Below, piece by piece: positions 46,162 to 53,500 of a stretch of DNA of 59,045 bases. Position 1 is the stretch's first letter. Every line of letters starts with the position of its first letter. The translations under genes and the position numbers were made by a program. The notes beneath the pieces were generated by a model that was given only the letters and a program-made list of their open reading frames with translations, ran no database searches and had not been told where the DNA came from. This stretch comes from Kiritimatiellia bacterium. Its GTDB lineage: Bacteria; Verrucomicrobiota; Kiritimatiellia; RFP12; UBA1067. The stretch lies in NCBI GenBank assembly GCA_017406465.1, contig JAFQYM010000046.1, positions 1 through 59,045 on the forward strand, given 5' to 3'.

Positions 46162-46782
46162 TCAGCTCTTGAGCAGTTGGCGGCGAAGGGCGATGGCTAC
46201 GGCCTCGGAGCGGTTGGACGCGCCGAGCTTTCTGCAGATCGCCATGATGTGGCGCTTTGCGCCGTCCATGGAGATTCCGAACTGCCTCGCGATCTCCGCA
46301 TTGGAGAGGCCTCGCGCCACAGAATGGAGAATTTCGAGCTGTCGCTGGGTGAGCGTCGGGACTTCGGCCTCCTCCTTCACTGTCTGCTCTATCTCCTGGG
46401 AGAAAATCTTTTCGCCGCGGACAACCGCATGAAGGGCGTTCAGGAAGTCGTCGTTCGATATGTCCTTTACCAGTGCACCGGACGCACCCGCCGACACCGC
46501 GCGCGCGACGTCCGCCGATGTCCCGAACGTCGTGAGTATCAGGACCTTGGTGTCGGGACACTTGTCTCGAATTGCGCGTGTCGCCTCGGCGCCATCCAGC
46601 TTTGGCATGACGAGGTCCATTATCACGATGTCTGGCTTTAGTTCTGTGGCCTTCGCTACGGCTTCCTCTCCATCCTCCGCTTCGCCGACGACTTTGAAGT
46701 CCGGCTGGTAACCGAGAAGGGCGGAAAGCCCCATGCGTACAATCGAATGGTCGTCGGCGATTAGGATGGTTGTCTTTTTCAT
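46162..46782 (-). CDS. NarL/FixJ-type response regulator
   Basis: 206 residues. The receiver domain has the acidic pair ADD (9-11), phospho-acceptor D56 in IVIMDLVMP, and T and K in ILTTFG and ALVKD. The C-terminal LuxR-type helix-turn-helix is LTQRQLEILHSVARGLSNAEI. Its ATG overlaps the stop of the kinase gene (ATGA-type, 46779-46782), so the two are a coupled two-component pair. Targets are unknown; the GH35 gene transcribed divergently from the kinase is a candidate. Confidence 0.93.
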   Translation of the reverse strand: MKKTTILIADDHSIVRMGLSALLGYQPDFKVVGEAEDGEEAVAKATELKPDIVIMDLVMPKLDGAEATRAIRDKCPDTKVLILTTFGTSADVARAVSAGASGALVKDISNDDFLNALHAVVRGEKIFSQEIEQTVKEEAEVPTLTQRQLEILHSVARGLSNAEIARQFGISMDGAKRHIMAICRKLGASNRSEAVAIALRRQLLKS

Positions 46783-48893
46783 AATGGCTTTGACTCCTTT
46801 GACAATGTTACGGTCGCAACGGTGCCTTTTCCCGTCGCCGACTTGATCTCGAACGCGCCTTCCAACCGCTTGACCCGCTCGCGTATTCCGCTTAGTCCGA
46901 AGTGCCCTTCGTTCTGCCCGGGGCAGGTTGAGGGATTGAATCCGCAGCCGTCGTCTGAGACCGTGAACCGCAGTTCACGGCCCTTGTCCTCGCAGGCGAC
47001 CCAGACGTTCGCCGCCTTGCCGTGAGCGACCGCGTTTGCGGCAAGCTCGCGCAGGATGCGCAGGACTGCGTGAGCCGTGGAGTCGTCCATGAGAGAGCGG
47101 TCGATGTCGCACGACAAGTTGAGCTTTGCCTTGCCGATGACGGGCTGCACGGTTGTGTGTATTGCCTTTGCGAAGTCAGGCTCGCTGAGCGCTTCGCTTC
47201 TTAAGTCCCAGATGCAGCGGCGAAGCTCCGTGCGGCTTGAAAGCAGCATGCGCTCGGCGGTCTCGAGGTGCTTGTCTTCGGCCTCCGGGGAGACGTTTCT
47301 TGCGCTTCTTGCGGCGGCGATCTGGAAAGATATCCCCGTCATGTTCTGCGCAAGCGAGTCGTGCAGCTCCGCCGCAAGGCGCGTGCGTTCGTCGACGCGC
47401 AGCTCCGCCTCGGCCTGGGAGAGTTCTGACCGCAGCAGTTCGCGTCCGCGCCGTTCCGCGAGGCGGCGTAGCGACAGGTTCCATACGAGGATCGCGGCAA
47501 GCGCGGCCAGAAGAGCGCCGATGAACGCAAGGAGCCGCCCCGTTGTCAACCACGGCGGGCGCGAGATTATGCGAATGTCCTCTTTTGAGCGCGGCACGAG
47601 CAGAATCCGCTCAATCCTGGGGAACGCCATGCTCGGCCGCCAGTTGGGGGATTCAAGTACGCAGACGCCCGTCACCTCCACCCAGCAGCCTATTTCGAGT
47701 TCTGAGGCGATTTCGGGCTTTGCGCTTACGTCTGCCGGAATCAGGAACTTTCCGCAGTCGATGTAGAAGACCCTTTCGTCTCCCGCCTCTGCGGGAAGCG
47801 CGCGGACGAGCCCCGTTATCCTGACGAGGCGACCGTGGTAGTTCGGCTTTATCATCTGCCGCCCGTGGTCGTCGAGCAGTATGGACTCGGGCGTGACGGA
47901 TTCGGCTTCGTTTGTAAGCTTTGTCACGCCGCCTTCTTTTCTGAACTGCGCCCTTGCGAGGTTGATGCGATATAGATCGCTCTCCGGGTAGCCGACGACG
48001 GCAATCCTGTCGCCGCACGATGGCAGGATGCCAGGGTCGGCAAGATCGACTCGGATTATCCGTCCGAGGCGATCCTGTAAAAGTACGTTGCCTTTGCCCC
48101 AGACTGCAAGGACTTTTCCGGTAGCGGTGCGTCTTGCCATCGCGGAAACCTTCTCCGCCCCTATGCTGCTTAGGTCTTCGAGTTCCGGCAGAGAGAAGGG
48201 GTCTTTCGGCGCAGGCCTCGTTATGTGGATGCACGACTCGTCCCATACACGAAGAAAAGGCCCTATGAATCGTCTGAAGCCGGCGTGACCGAGAAACGCC
48301 GCGCCGGTGACCTCCACCTCTGCGTCGATAAAGTCGGCAAGCCGTTTTCTTATGTCTCCGAAGTCTGCGACGGCGACATGTATGACGCTTGCGCCGTCCT
48401 TGAGAATGAAGTAGTTCCACTCCGAGTCTATCTCGTCTACAAATGCGTCGGCTATTGTGCCGTGTACCTTCACGAATCTTGTGTTGCGCATGTCTTCGGC
48501 GAGCGCTGCAATCGTCGCCCGCTCCGGCTGCGGAATCTGCGCAGTGCCTTTTGTCGCCCACGAATCGCCTATAAGGTCGCGAACGCAAGATGTGTCATGC
48601 TTGAATTTCGTATGACCTTTGACGGAAACCACATCGCCGGCCTTCAGTCCATGGGCTTTGTCGAAAAGGATTTCGAAGAACCCAGATGTGTCGTGAAGAA
48701 ATACAGTCCTGTTTGGATAGACGGCAATGACCTGTCCCATTATTTCAAAGGGTCGGTTCTCTGCAAACTCTGCGTCAGAAAGCGCCAGCGATTCCGCGTA
48801 TGACGTTATTGGACGCGGGTTTTCGTCCGCGTCTGCGTATAAAACCGCAGATGCGGCAAATAAGGCGGCTATTAGAAACTTTCTCGCAAACAT
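46779..48893 (-). CDS. membrane sensor histidine kinase with OB-like sensor repeats
   Basis: 704 residues. Signal peptide 1-20. The periplasmic part (about 25-450) holds about four repeated beta-barrel modules (near 47-97, 139-200, 256-305 and 355-415), each with a GxVxAV...V-L-D pattern such as GQVIAVYPNRTVFLHD and GKVLAVWGKGNVLLQD, like OB folds. One membrane helix (about 453-475), a HisKA_3 phospho-acceptor H511 in AELHDSLAQN, and a HATPase domain (ELAANAVAHG, DDGCGFNP, HFGLSGIRERV) follow. The ATG lies 7 nt after TATAAT on the minus strand (48901-48906), so its mRNA is probably leaderless. It is divergent from the GH35 gene. Confidence 0.88.
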   Translation of the reverse strand: MFARKFLIAALFAASAVLYADADENPRPITSYAESLALSDAEFAENRPFEIMGQVIAVYPNRTVFLHDTSGFFEILFDKAHGLKAGDVVSVKGHTKFKHDTSCVRDLIGDSWATKGTAQIPQPERATIAALAEDMRNTRFVKVHGTIADAFVDEIDSEWNYFILKDGASVIHVAVADFGDIRKRLADFIDAEVEVTGAAFLGHAGFRRFIGPFLRVWDESCIHITRPAPKDPFSLPELEDLSSIGAEKVSAMARRTATGKVLAVWGKGNVLLQDRLGRIIRVDLADPGILPSCGDRIAVVGYPESDLYRINLARAQFRKEGGVTKLTNEAESVTPESILLDDHGRQMIKPNYHGRLVRITGLVRALPAEAGDERVFYIDCGKFLIPADVSAKPEIASELEIGCWVEVTGVCVLESPNWRPSMAFPRIERILLVPRSKEDIRIISRPPWLTTGRLLAFIGALLAALAAILVWNLSLRRLAERRGRELLRSELSQAEAELRVDERTRLAAELHDSLAQNMTGISFQIAAARSARNVSPEAEDKHLETAERMLLSSRTELRRCIWDLRSEALSEPDFAKAIHTTVQPVIGKAKLNLSCDIDRSLMDDSTAHAVLRILRELAANAVAHGKAANVWVACEDKGRELRFTVSDDGCGFNPSTCPGQNEGHFGLSGIRERVKRLEGAFEIKSATGKGTVATVTLSKESKPL

Positions 48894-48900
48894 CGTCAGA

Positions 48901-48986
48901 ATTATACCACATTAATCTGAATTTGGGGCATTGCCGACTACTCACCAAAAGTGTATCTATCCAATTTGAGGTGGGGATGGTATAAT
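48901..48986. promoter_or_regulatory. divergent promoter region, repeat copy a
   Basis: It holds a leftward -10 (48901-48906, kinase) and a rightward tggtataat (TATAAT 48981-48986, GH35). Between them, 48935-48986 is the most diverged copy of the ctactcaccaaaagtgt element found again at 50848, 52535 and 53391. Confidence 0.65.
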
Positions 48987-48994
48987 TACTTCAA

Positions 48995-50842
48995 ATGAAG
49001 GCGATTGTGACGATGGTGGCGATATCTGTCTTTGCGACTGCGGCAGCGGGCTCGCATGTCGTTTCATTTGGAGGCAAGGACCGCGATGAGTTTCTCGTCG
49101 ACGGAAAGGCCGTCCAGATACGCGCAGGGGAACTTGAGCCGCAGCGCGTCCCTCGCGAATACTGGCGTCACCGGGTGAGAATGTGCAAGGCAATGGGACT
49201 CAATGCAATATCGTCCTACTTCGCATGGAACGATTTCGAGCAGCCCGACGGATCGTTCGACTTCAAGACCGCGAACCGCGACGTCGCAGCGTTCCTCTCT
49301 CTCTGCAAAGAGGAGGGGATGTGGGTGCTGTTTCGTCCGGGACCTTACATCTGCGGCGAGTGGGACTTTGGGGGGATCCCGCCTCGTCTTCTGAAGGACG
49401 ATGTCGCCGTGCGGACGATGGACCCGCGCTATCTCGCCGAGGCGGAGAAGTATCTTTCCGCCATAGCCGACGTAGCCGAGCCGTTCCTATCGAAGAACGG
49501 CGGGCCGATAGTGCTGACTCAGATCGAGAACGAATACGGCAGCTGGCCGTTCAAGGACATCGAATACCTGCGGTGGGTGAAGGACTTCTGGAAGAAGCGC
49601 GGGTTTGGTCCGTTCTACATGGCGGACGGGGCAGGCGATAGATTTCTCAAGGACCTTATCTATCCCGATCCCGAGATCGCCGTCGGCTTCGATCCTGGCA
49701 TGAACGAAAATGACTGGAGTTTTGCGAAGAAATACAACCCCGGCGTTCCTGTTCTCTCTGCCGAGACTTACCCCGGCTGGCTTCGGCACTGGGGCGAAGG
49801 GAAGTGGGAGCCTTCTGACATAACGAAATCGGTCAAGTGGTTCATGGAGGGGCGTCGTTCCTTCTGCTTCTTTGTCGCGCACGGAGGAACGTCCTTCGGC
49901 TTCACCGCCGGGGCGAACGACGGGGGCGAAGGCGGCTACGAGCCAGACCTCACGAGCTACGACTACGGTGCTCCAATCGACGAGCAGGGCCGTCCGACAA
50001 AGGCGTACTACGATTACCGGAAAATCATATTCGACGCGATCGGCGTCGAGCCGCATCCTGTTCCGGACGAAATCCACACGATGTCCTTTGATGCGGTAGT
50101 GCCTTCGTTCTACGCGAACATCAGGGACAACGTCGCGCAGGAGATCGAGGCGGGCCGCCCGCTCTATTTCGAGAAGATGGACCAGAACCAGGGGATGGCC
50201 TTCTACCGCACGTCCGTTCCGGCAGGCGACGCGGCAGAGCTGACATACGACTGTATCGCGGACTATGCACAGGTCTGGCTTGACGGAAAGCGCATCGCGA
50301 CGATCGACCGCCGATGCAGGAAGTCGCCGATAGCCATACCTGAGCGCGGCAAATCCGCCGCGCTTGAGATCGTCGTGGAGGCGATGGGCCACATCAACTT
50401 CGGGAAGGGGATGAAGTACGACCGCAAGGGAATCGTCGGCGATGTCTATATGGACGGCAAGCCGCTTGAGAACTGGCGCATTGCGCTCAAGCCGCTCTCC
50501 GAGGAATCGGTCGCAAAGGCAAAGGCGTCCGACGGTCGTGATGGCTTCTCCGGCGGGCATTTCCGCGCCGTTGTGAAGCTCGACAAGACGGCCGACACCT
50601 TTATCGACATGTCGAAGTGGAAGAAGGGGACGGTCTATGTGAACGGGCGCAACATCGGACGCTACTGGAACGTAGGCCCGCAGTTGTCTCTATACTGCCC
50701 CGCGCTGTTTCTTGTCTGCGGCGAGAACATGATCGACATCATGGAGCTTGAGTTGTCCGAACCGCAGCCGATCCGCGGCCTTGCCCGTCCGTGCTACCTC
50801 GACTCGGGCATTTCCACCAAAAACGCCGCGAACGAGTGGTAG
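48995..50842 (+). CDS. secreted GH35 beta-galactosidase
   Basis: 615 residues, signal peptide to about 19. It removes terminal beta-linked galactose. The GH35 barrel shows FRPGPYICGEWDFGGIPP, acid/base E180 in QIENEYGSW and nucleophile E257 in LSAETYPGW, then HGGTSFGFTAGAN. A C-terminal jelly-roll region ends with the KGTVYVNGRNIGRYW motif. The ATG is 8 nt after TATAAT, with no Shine-Dalgarno sequence, so the message is probably leaderless. The divergent two-component system may control it. Confidence 0.93.
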   Translation: MKAIVTMVAISVFATAAAGSHVVSFGGKDRDEFLVDGKAVQIRAGELEPQRVPREYWRHRVRMCKAMGLNAISSYFAWNDFEQPDGSFDFKTANRDVAAFLSLCKEEGMWVLFRPGPYICGEWDFGGIPPRLLKDDVAVRTMDPRYLAEAEKYLSAIADVAEPFLSKNGGPIVLTQIENEYGSWPFKDIEYLRWVKDFWKKRGFGPFYMADGAGDRFLKDLIYPDPEIAVGFDPGMNENDWSFAKKYNPGVPVLSAETYPGWLRHWGEGKWEPSDITKSVKWFMEGRRSFCFFVAHGGTSFGFTAGANDGGEGGYEPDLTSYDYGAPIDEQGRPTKAYYDYRKIIFDAIGVEPHPVPDEIHTMSFDAVVPSFYANIRDNVAQEIEAGRPLYFEKMDQNQGMAFYRTSVPAGDAAELTYDCIADYAQVWLDGKRIATIDRRCRKSPIAIPERGKSAALEIVVEAMGHINFGKGMKYDRKGIVGDVYMDGKPLENWRIALKPLSEESVAKAKASDGRDGFSGGHFRAVVKLDKTADTFIDMSKWKKGTVYVNGRNIGRYWNVGPQLSLYCPALFLVCGENMIDIMELELSEPQPIRGLARPCYLDSGISTKNAANEW

Positions 50843-50847
50843 CGCCG

Positions 50848-50940
50848 CTACTCGCCAAAAGCATGTCTACCCCATTCTGCGCCGGGGTGGTCGAATATTC
50901 ACGGAATTTCGGGCGGCACGGTGTCGCCTTGGCTTCCTGG
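50848..50940 (+). repeat. repeat element copy b (degenerate promoter copy)
   Basis: Follows the GH35 stop: ctactcgccaaaagcatgt, then ccccattctgc and ggggtggt, continuing through a ggaatttcgggcggcac stretch similar to the leader at 53443-53490. The -10 box is lost (tcgaatatt). Together with the following repeats it fills the 330-bp gap to the next gene. Confidence 0.6.
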
Positions 50941-51050
50941 GTTCTTGATTTCGTCCGCACCGTAATCGCATTGTCGTGTTGATACATTTGATTCCCAAGG
51001 TTCGGCTTCCAAATTTGCAAATAATAATAAAGTTTGGAAGGTGAGCTTGC

Positions 51051-51143
51051 TCAGCCTCTTGGAAGTGTGAGAAAACTATTACCATCAGCCCCTTGGAGTC
51101 GTGTAAAATGGCCATTGTCAGCCCATTGGAATCGTGATATAAT
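51051..51143 (+). promoter_or_regulatory. three iteron-like repeats and -10 box upstream of ATPase 2
   Basis: A unit tcagccymttggartcgtg starts at 51051, 51085 and 51118 (34- and 33-bp spacing). The last copy runs into TATAAT at 51138-51143. The sequence is unrelated to the repeats before ATPase 1, but the layout is the same. Confidence 0.7.
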
Positions 51144-51172
51144 ATTGACGAAACTTGAAAAAGGCTGGCTCT

Positions 51173-52531
51173 ATGAGAAGGAAAATCTACGAAAGACTTG
51201 TCCAATGGAAGAATAACGATGCCCCAGACACGGCTGTTCTAATCGACGGGGCAAGACGTGTTGGAAAGAGCTATGTGGCGGAGCAATTCGCCAAAGCCGA
51301 ATATAAATCGTACATCCTTATTGATTTCAATATTGCTCCTTATGAGGTAAAGGCTATATTTGAGGAAGACCTTGATGACCTTGATGTGTTCTTCAAGAAG
51401 ATATCGAGTTATTATGCAGTTCCTCTGTATGTTGGGGAGACCCTGTTCATTCTTGACGAGGTTCAGGAATTTCCACGTGCTCGTGCGGCGATAAAGTACC
51501 TCGTCGCTGACGGACGATACCATTATCTTGAGACTGGAAGCCTGATTTCCATACAGGAGAACGTTTCTCACATCGTTATTCCGTCTGAGGAAGATCATAT
51601 CAAGATGTATCCGCTTGATTTTGAGGAGTTCCTATTGGCGACTGGGCGGGAAGGGCTGGTGGACGTCATATCCTCGCATCTCCGCGACAAGGAACCGATG
51701 GGTGCGGCGCACCGCAAGGCAAAGGACGCGTTCAGGGAGTATCTGGTGGTTGGTGGCATGCCCCAGGCTGTGGTCAAGTGGGTTGAGACGTCCGACTTGA
51801 AGAAAGTCGATGCCGTCAAGCGGCGCATCATAGCCCTTTATCGTGCCGACATACGAAAACACGCAGGGAAGTACGCCATGAAGGCGGAAGCGATCTTCGA
51901 CGAGATTCCCGGCCAGCTCCAGAAGCATGACAAGAAGTTCCGACTGGCGGCTCTTGGCGAGGAAGCCCGTACGCGCGAGTACGGCGATGCGTTTCTCTGG
52001 TTGAAGGACGCAATGACCGTGAATGTCGCGTATAATGCCACGGAGCCCTCGGCGGGCCTCGCCCTCAGCGCAGAGCAGTCAACAATGAAGTGCTACCTTG
52101 CGGACACGGGGCTGCTCGTCAGCCTTGCGTTCGGGGCGAACCCGAAGGCCGTTGAGGATGCGCACAGGCGCATAATGTTCGACAGTCTTTCGTTCAACGA
52201 AGGGATGCTGATAGAAAATGCCGTCGCCCAGATGCTTACTGCGCAGGGACTCGATCTGTTCTTCTATTCCCGCTACGACAAGGCCAATGCCGAGGAGAGA
52301 ATGGAGATTGACTTCCTTGTCGCGAACGCGGAAATGCGCAGGGAAAAGAACGTCACGGCTGTGGAGGTCAAGAGCGAGAAGGACTATTCGACGTCGTCGC
52401 TTGACAAGTTTCGCGCCAAGTTCGCGGTAAACGTCGGCGAAAGCATCATCCTGCATCCCGGCGATCTCTCGGCCTCCAGCGGGATTCTGCGGCTTCCTCT
52501 CTACATGACTCCATGGATAGACTGGCGGTAG
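51173..52531 (+). CDS. DUF4143-family AAA ATPase, copy 2
   Basis: 452 residues. Walker A GARRVGKS (26-33), Walker B LFILDEVQ, and DUF4143 with a C-terminal nuclease-like fold (MEIDFLVANAEM, then TAVEVKSEKDY). ATG 51173 with aaaaagg upstream is preferred over the in-frame TTG at 51155. It is clearly diverged from copy 1, so this is not a recent duplication. Its last 24 codons and 47 nt beyond are repeated at 53315-53434. Function unknown. Confidence 0.85.
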   Translation: MRRKIYERLVQWKNNDAPDTAVLIDGARRVGKSYVAEQFAKAEYKSYILIDFNIAPYEVKAIFEEDLDDLDVFFKKISSYYAVPLYVGETLFILDEVQEFPRARAAIKYLVADGRYHYLETGSLISIQENVSHIVIPSEEDHIKMYPLDFEEFLLATGREGLVDVISSHLRDKEPMGAAHRKAKDAFREYLVVGGMPQAVVKWVETSDLKKVDAVKRRIIALYRADIRKHAGKYAMKAEAIFDEIPGQLQKHDKKFRLAALGEEARTREYGDAFLWLKDAMTVNVAYNATEPSAGLALSAEQSTMKCYLADTGLLVSLAFGANPKAVEDAHRRIMFDSLSFNEGMLIENAVAQMLTAQGLDLFFYSRYDKANAEERMEIDFLVANAEMRREKNVTAVEVKSEKDYSTSSLDKFRAKFAVNVGESIILHPGDLSASSGILRLPLYMTPWIDWR

Positions 52532-52578
52532 ACGCCACTACTCACCAAAAGTGTATCTACCCCATTCTGCGTTGGGGT
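52459..52578 (+). repeat. 120-bp direct repeat, left copy
   Basis: Covers the 3' end of ATPase 2 and the ctactcaccaaaagtgt element (copy c). Identical to 53315-53434 apart from about two bases. Here the promoter half is broken (ggggtaaatt). Confidence 0.85.
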
Positions 52579-52684
52579 AAATTGGAAGGTGAACCATGTC
52601 TCGCTTGCCAAATTGCGAGGGCGCAACCCACTATCCCATTACTCGTTCGGTGCACCCGGTTAACCATTCACCGCCAGTTTTTGG

Positions 52685-52690
52685 TATAAT
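52685..52690 (+). promoter_or_regulatory. -10 box of the hicBA pair
   Basis: tggTATAAT at 52685-52690, 7 nt before ATG 52698; no Shine-Dalgarno sequence. Confidence 0.65.
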
Positions 52691-52697
52691 ATGCAAC

Positions 52698-53060
52698 ATG
52701 CAGACGCTTGAACGAACTTTCACTATTGACCGTGACCTTGTCCGTCGCGCTGACCGCAAGTTACACCGGTATGGCATGAGCCTTGACGATGCGCTGACAA
52801 GGACGCTTATGTTCGTCGTGTCCACGCGAGGCAACCCTTGGGGCGAAACTGTGCGCACCGTACCGTCAGTCATTGAGTTCGACACGCAAGGAGAGCATTT
52901 CGTGGCCGATGTCACGCAGGAGGGCGACCGGTATCTGGCAGAAGTGCGCGGCCATCCCGAATGCTTCACAGAGGGCGGAAACGAAGCCGAACTCCGCCGG
53001 TATCTTGTCGAGGTTACAGACGGCATGCTTTTCGGACTTGGCGAAAAGGTCGCCAGATGA
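52698..53060 (+). CDS. probable antitoxin of a HicA-type toxin
   Basis: 120 residues. The N-terminal 40 residues (FTIDRDLVRRADRKLHRYG, then MSLDDALTRTLMFV) look like a RelB/DinJ-type ribbon-helix-helix DNA-binding segment. The rest (FVADVTQEGDRYLAEVRGHP to the end) resembles the HicB partial-RNase-H fold that binds HicA. The reading frame is open upstream, but the -10 box spacing fixes ATG 52698 (leaderless). Antitoxin-first order and a 4-nt overlap with the toxin show coupling. The assignment rests mainly on the partner. Confidence 0.65.
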   Translation: MQTLERTFTIDRDLVRRADRKLHRYGMSLDDALTRTLMFVVSTRGNPWGETVRTVPSVIEFDTQGEHFVADVTQEGDRYLAEVRGHPECFTEGGNEAELRRYLVEVTDGMLFGLGEKVAR

Positions 53061-53257
53061 AGCCCCTTAACCACAGACAGGTAGAACGCATCCTCAAGGC
53101 GGCCAACTTCTGGCACGACCGCACAAGCGGCAGTCATTTCATTTGGACAAATGACGATGGGCGAACTGTCCCCGTGCCTCATCATGGAAACCATCCATTG
53201 CCGCAGGGCACGCTGCTGTCGATTTTCAGGCTGGCGGGATTGCCCCCGCCGAAGTAA
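53057..53257 (+). CDS. hicA: HicA-family mRNA interferase toxin
   Basis: 66 residues, the usual HicA size. The dsRBD-like fold is seen in KPLNHRQVERILKAANF, then catalytic H27 in TSGSHFIW, and VPHHGNHPLPQGTL. HicA cleaves mRNA until neutralised by HicB. ATG 53057 overlaps the antitoxin stop (ATGA). The pair lies inside the segment bounded by the 120-bp direct repeats. Confidence 0.85.
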   Translation: MKPLNHRQVERILKAANFWHDRTSGSHFIWTNDDGRTVPVPHHGNHPLPQGTLLSIFRLAGLPPPK

Positions 53258-53314
53258 GTCCCAAGCGCCGAATCGTCTCATTTCAGTTGCTACGCCGTCC
53301 ACTCGACTCAATCG

Positions 53315-53434
53315 CGGCGACCTCTCGGCCTCCAGCGGGATTCTGCGGCTTCCTCTCTACATGACTCCATGGATAGACTGGCGGTAGACGCCACTACTCA
53401 CCAAAAGTGTATCTACCCCATTTTGCGTTGGGGT
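53315..53434 (+). repeat. 120-bp direct repeat, right copy
   Basis: Copy of 52459-52578, including the last 24 codons and stop of ATPase 2 (GDLSASSGILRLPLYM readable). Here it runs into an intact tggtataat promoter. Confidence 0.85.
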
Positions 53435-53442
53435 GGTATAAT
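53391..53442 (+). promoter_or_regulatory. repeat element copy d with functional promoter
   Basis: ctactcaccaaaagtgtatc, then taccccattttgcgttggggtg with an inverted repeat tacccca/tggggtg, then tggtataat (TATAAT 53437-53442). The inverted repeat occupies the -35/spacer region, as an operator would. A leader of about 50 nt precedes ATG 53501. Confidence 0.65.
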
Positions 53443-53500
53443 GTTTGCGGAGATTCGGGGTGGCATGGTGCCGCTTCGGCTTCCGGGAAGGAACATTAAC

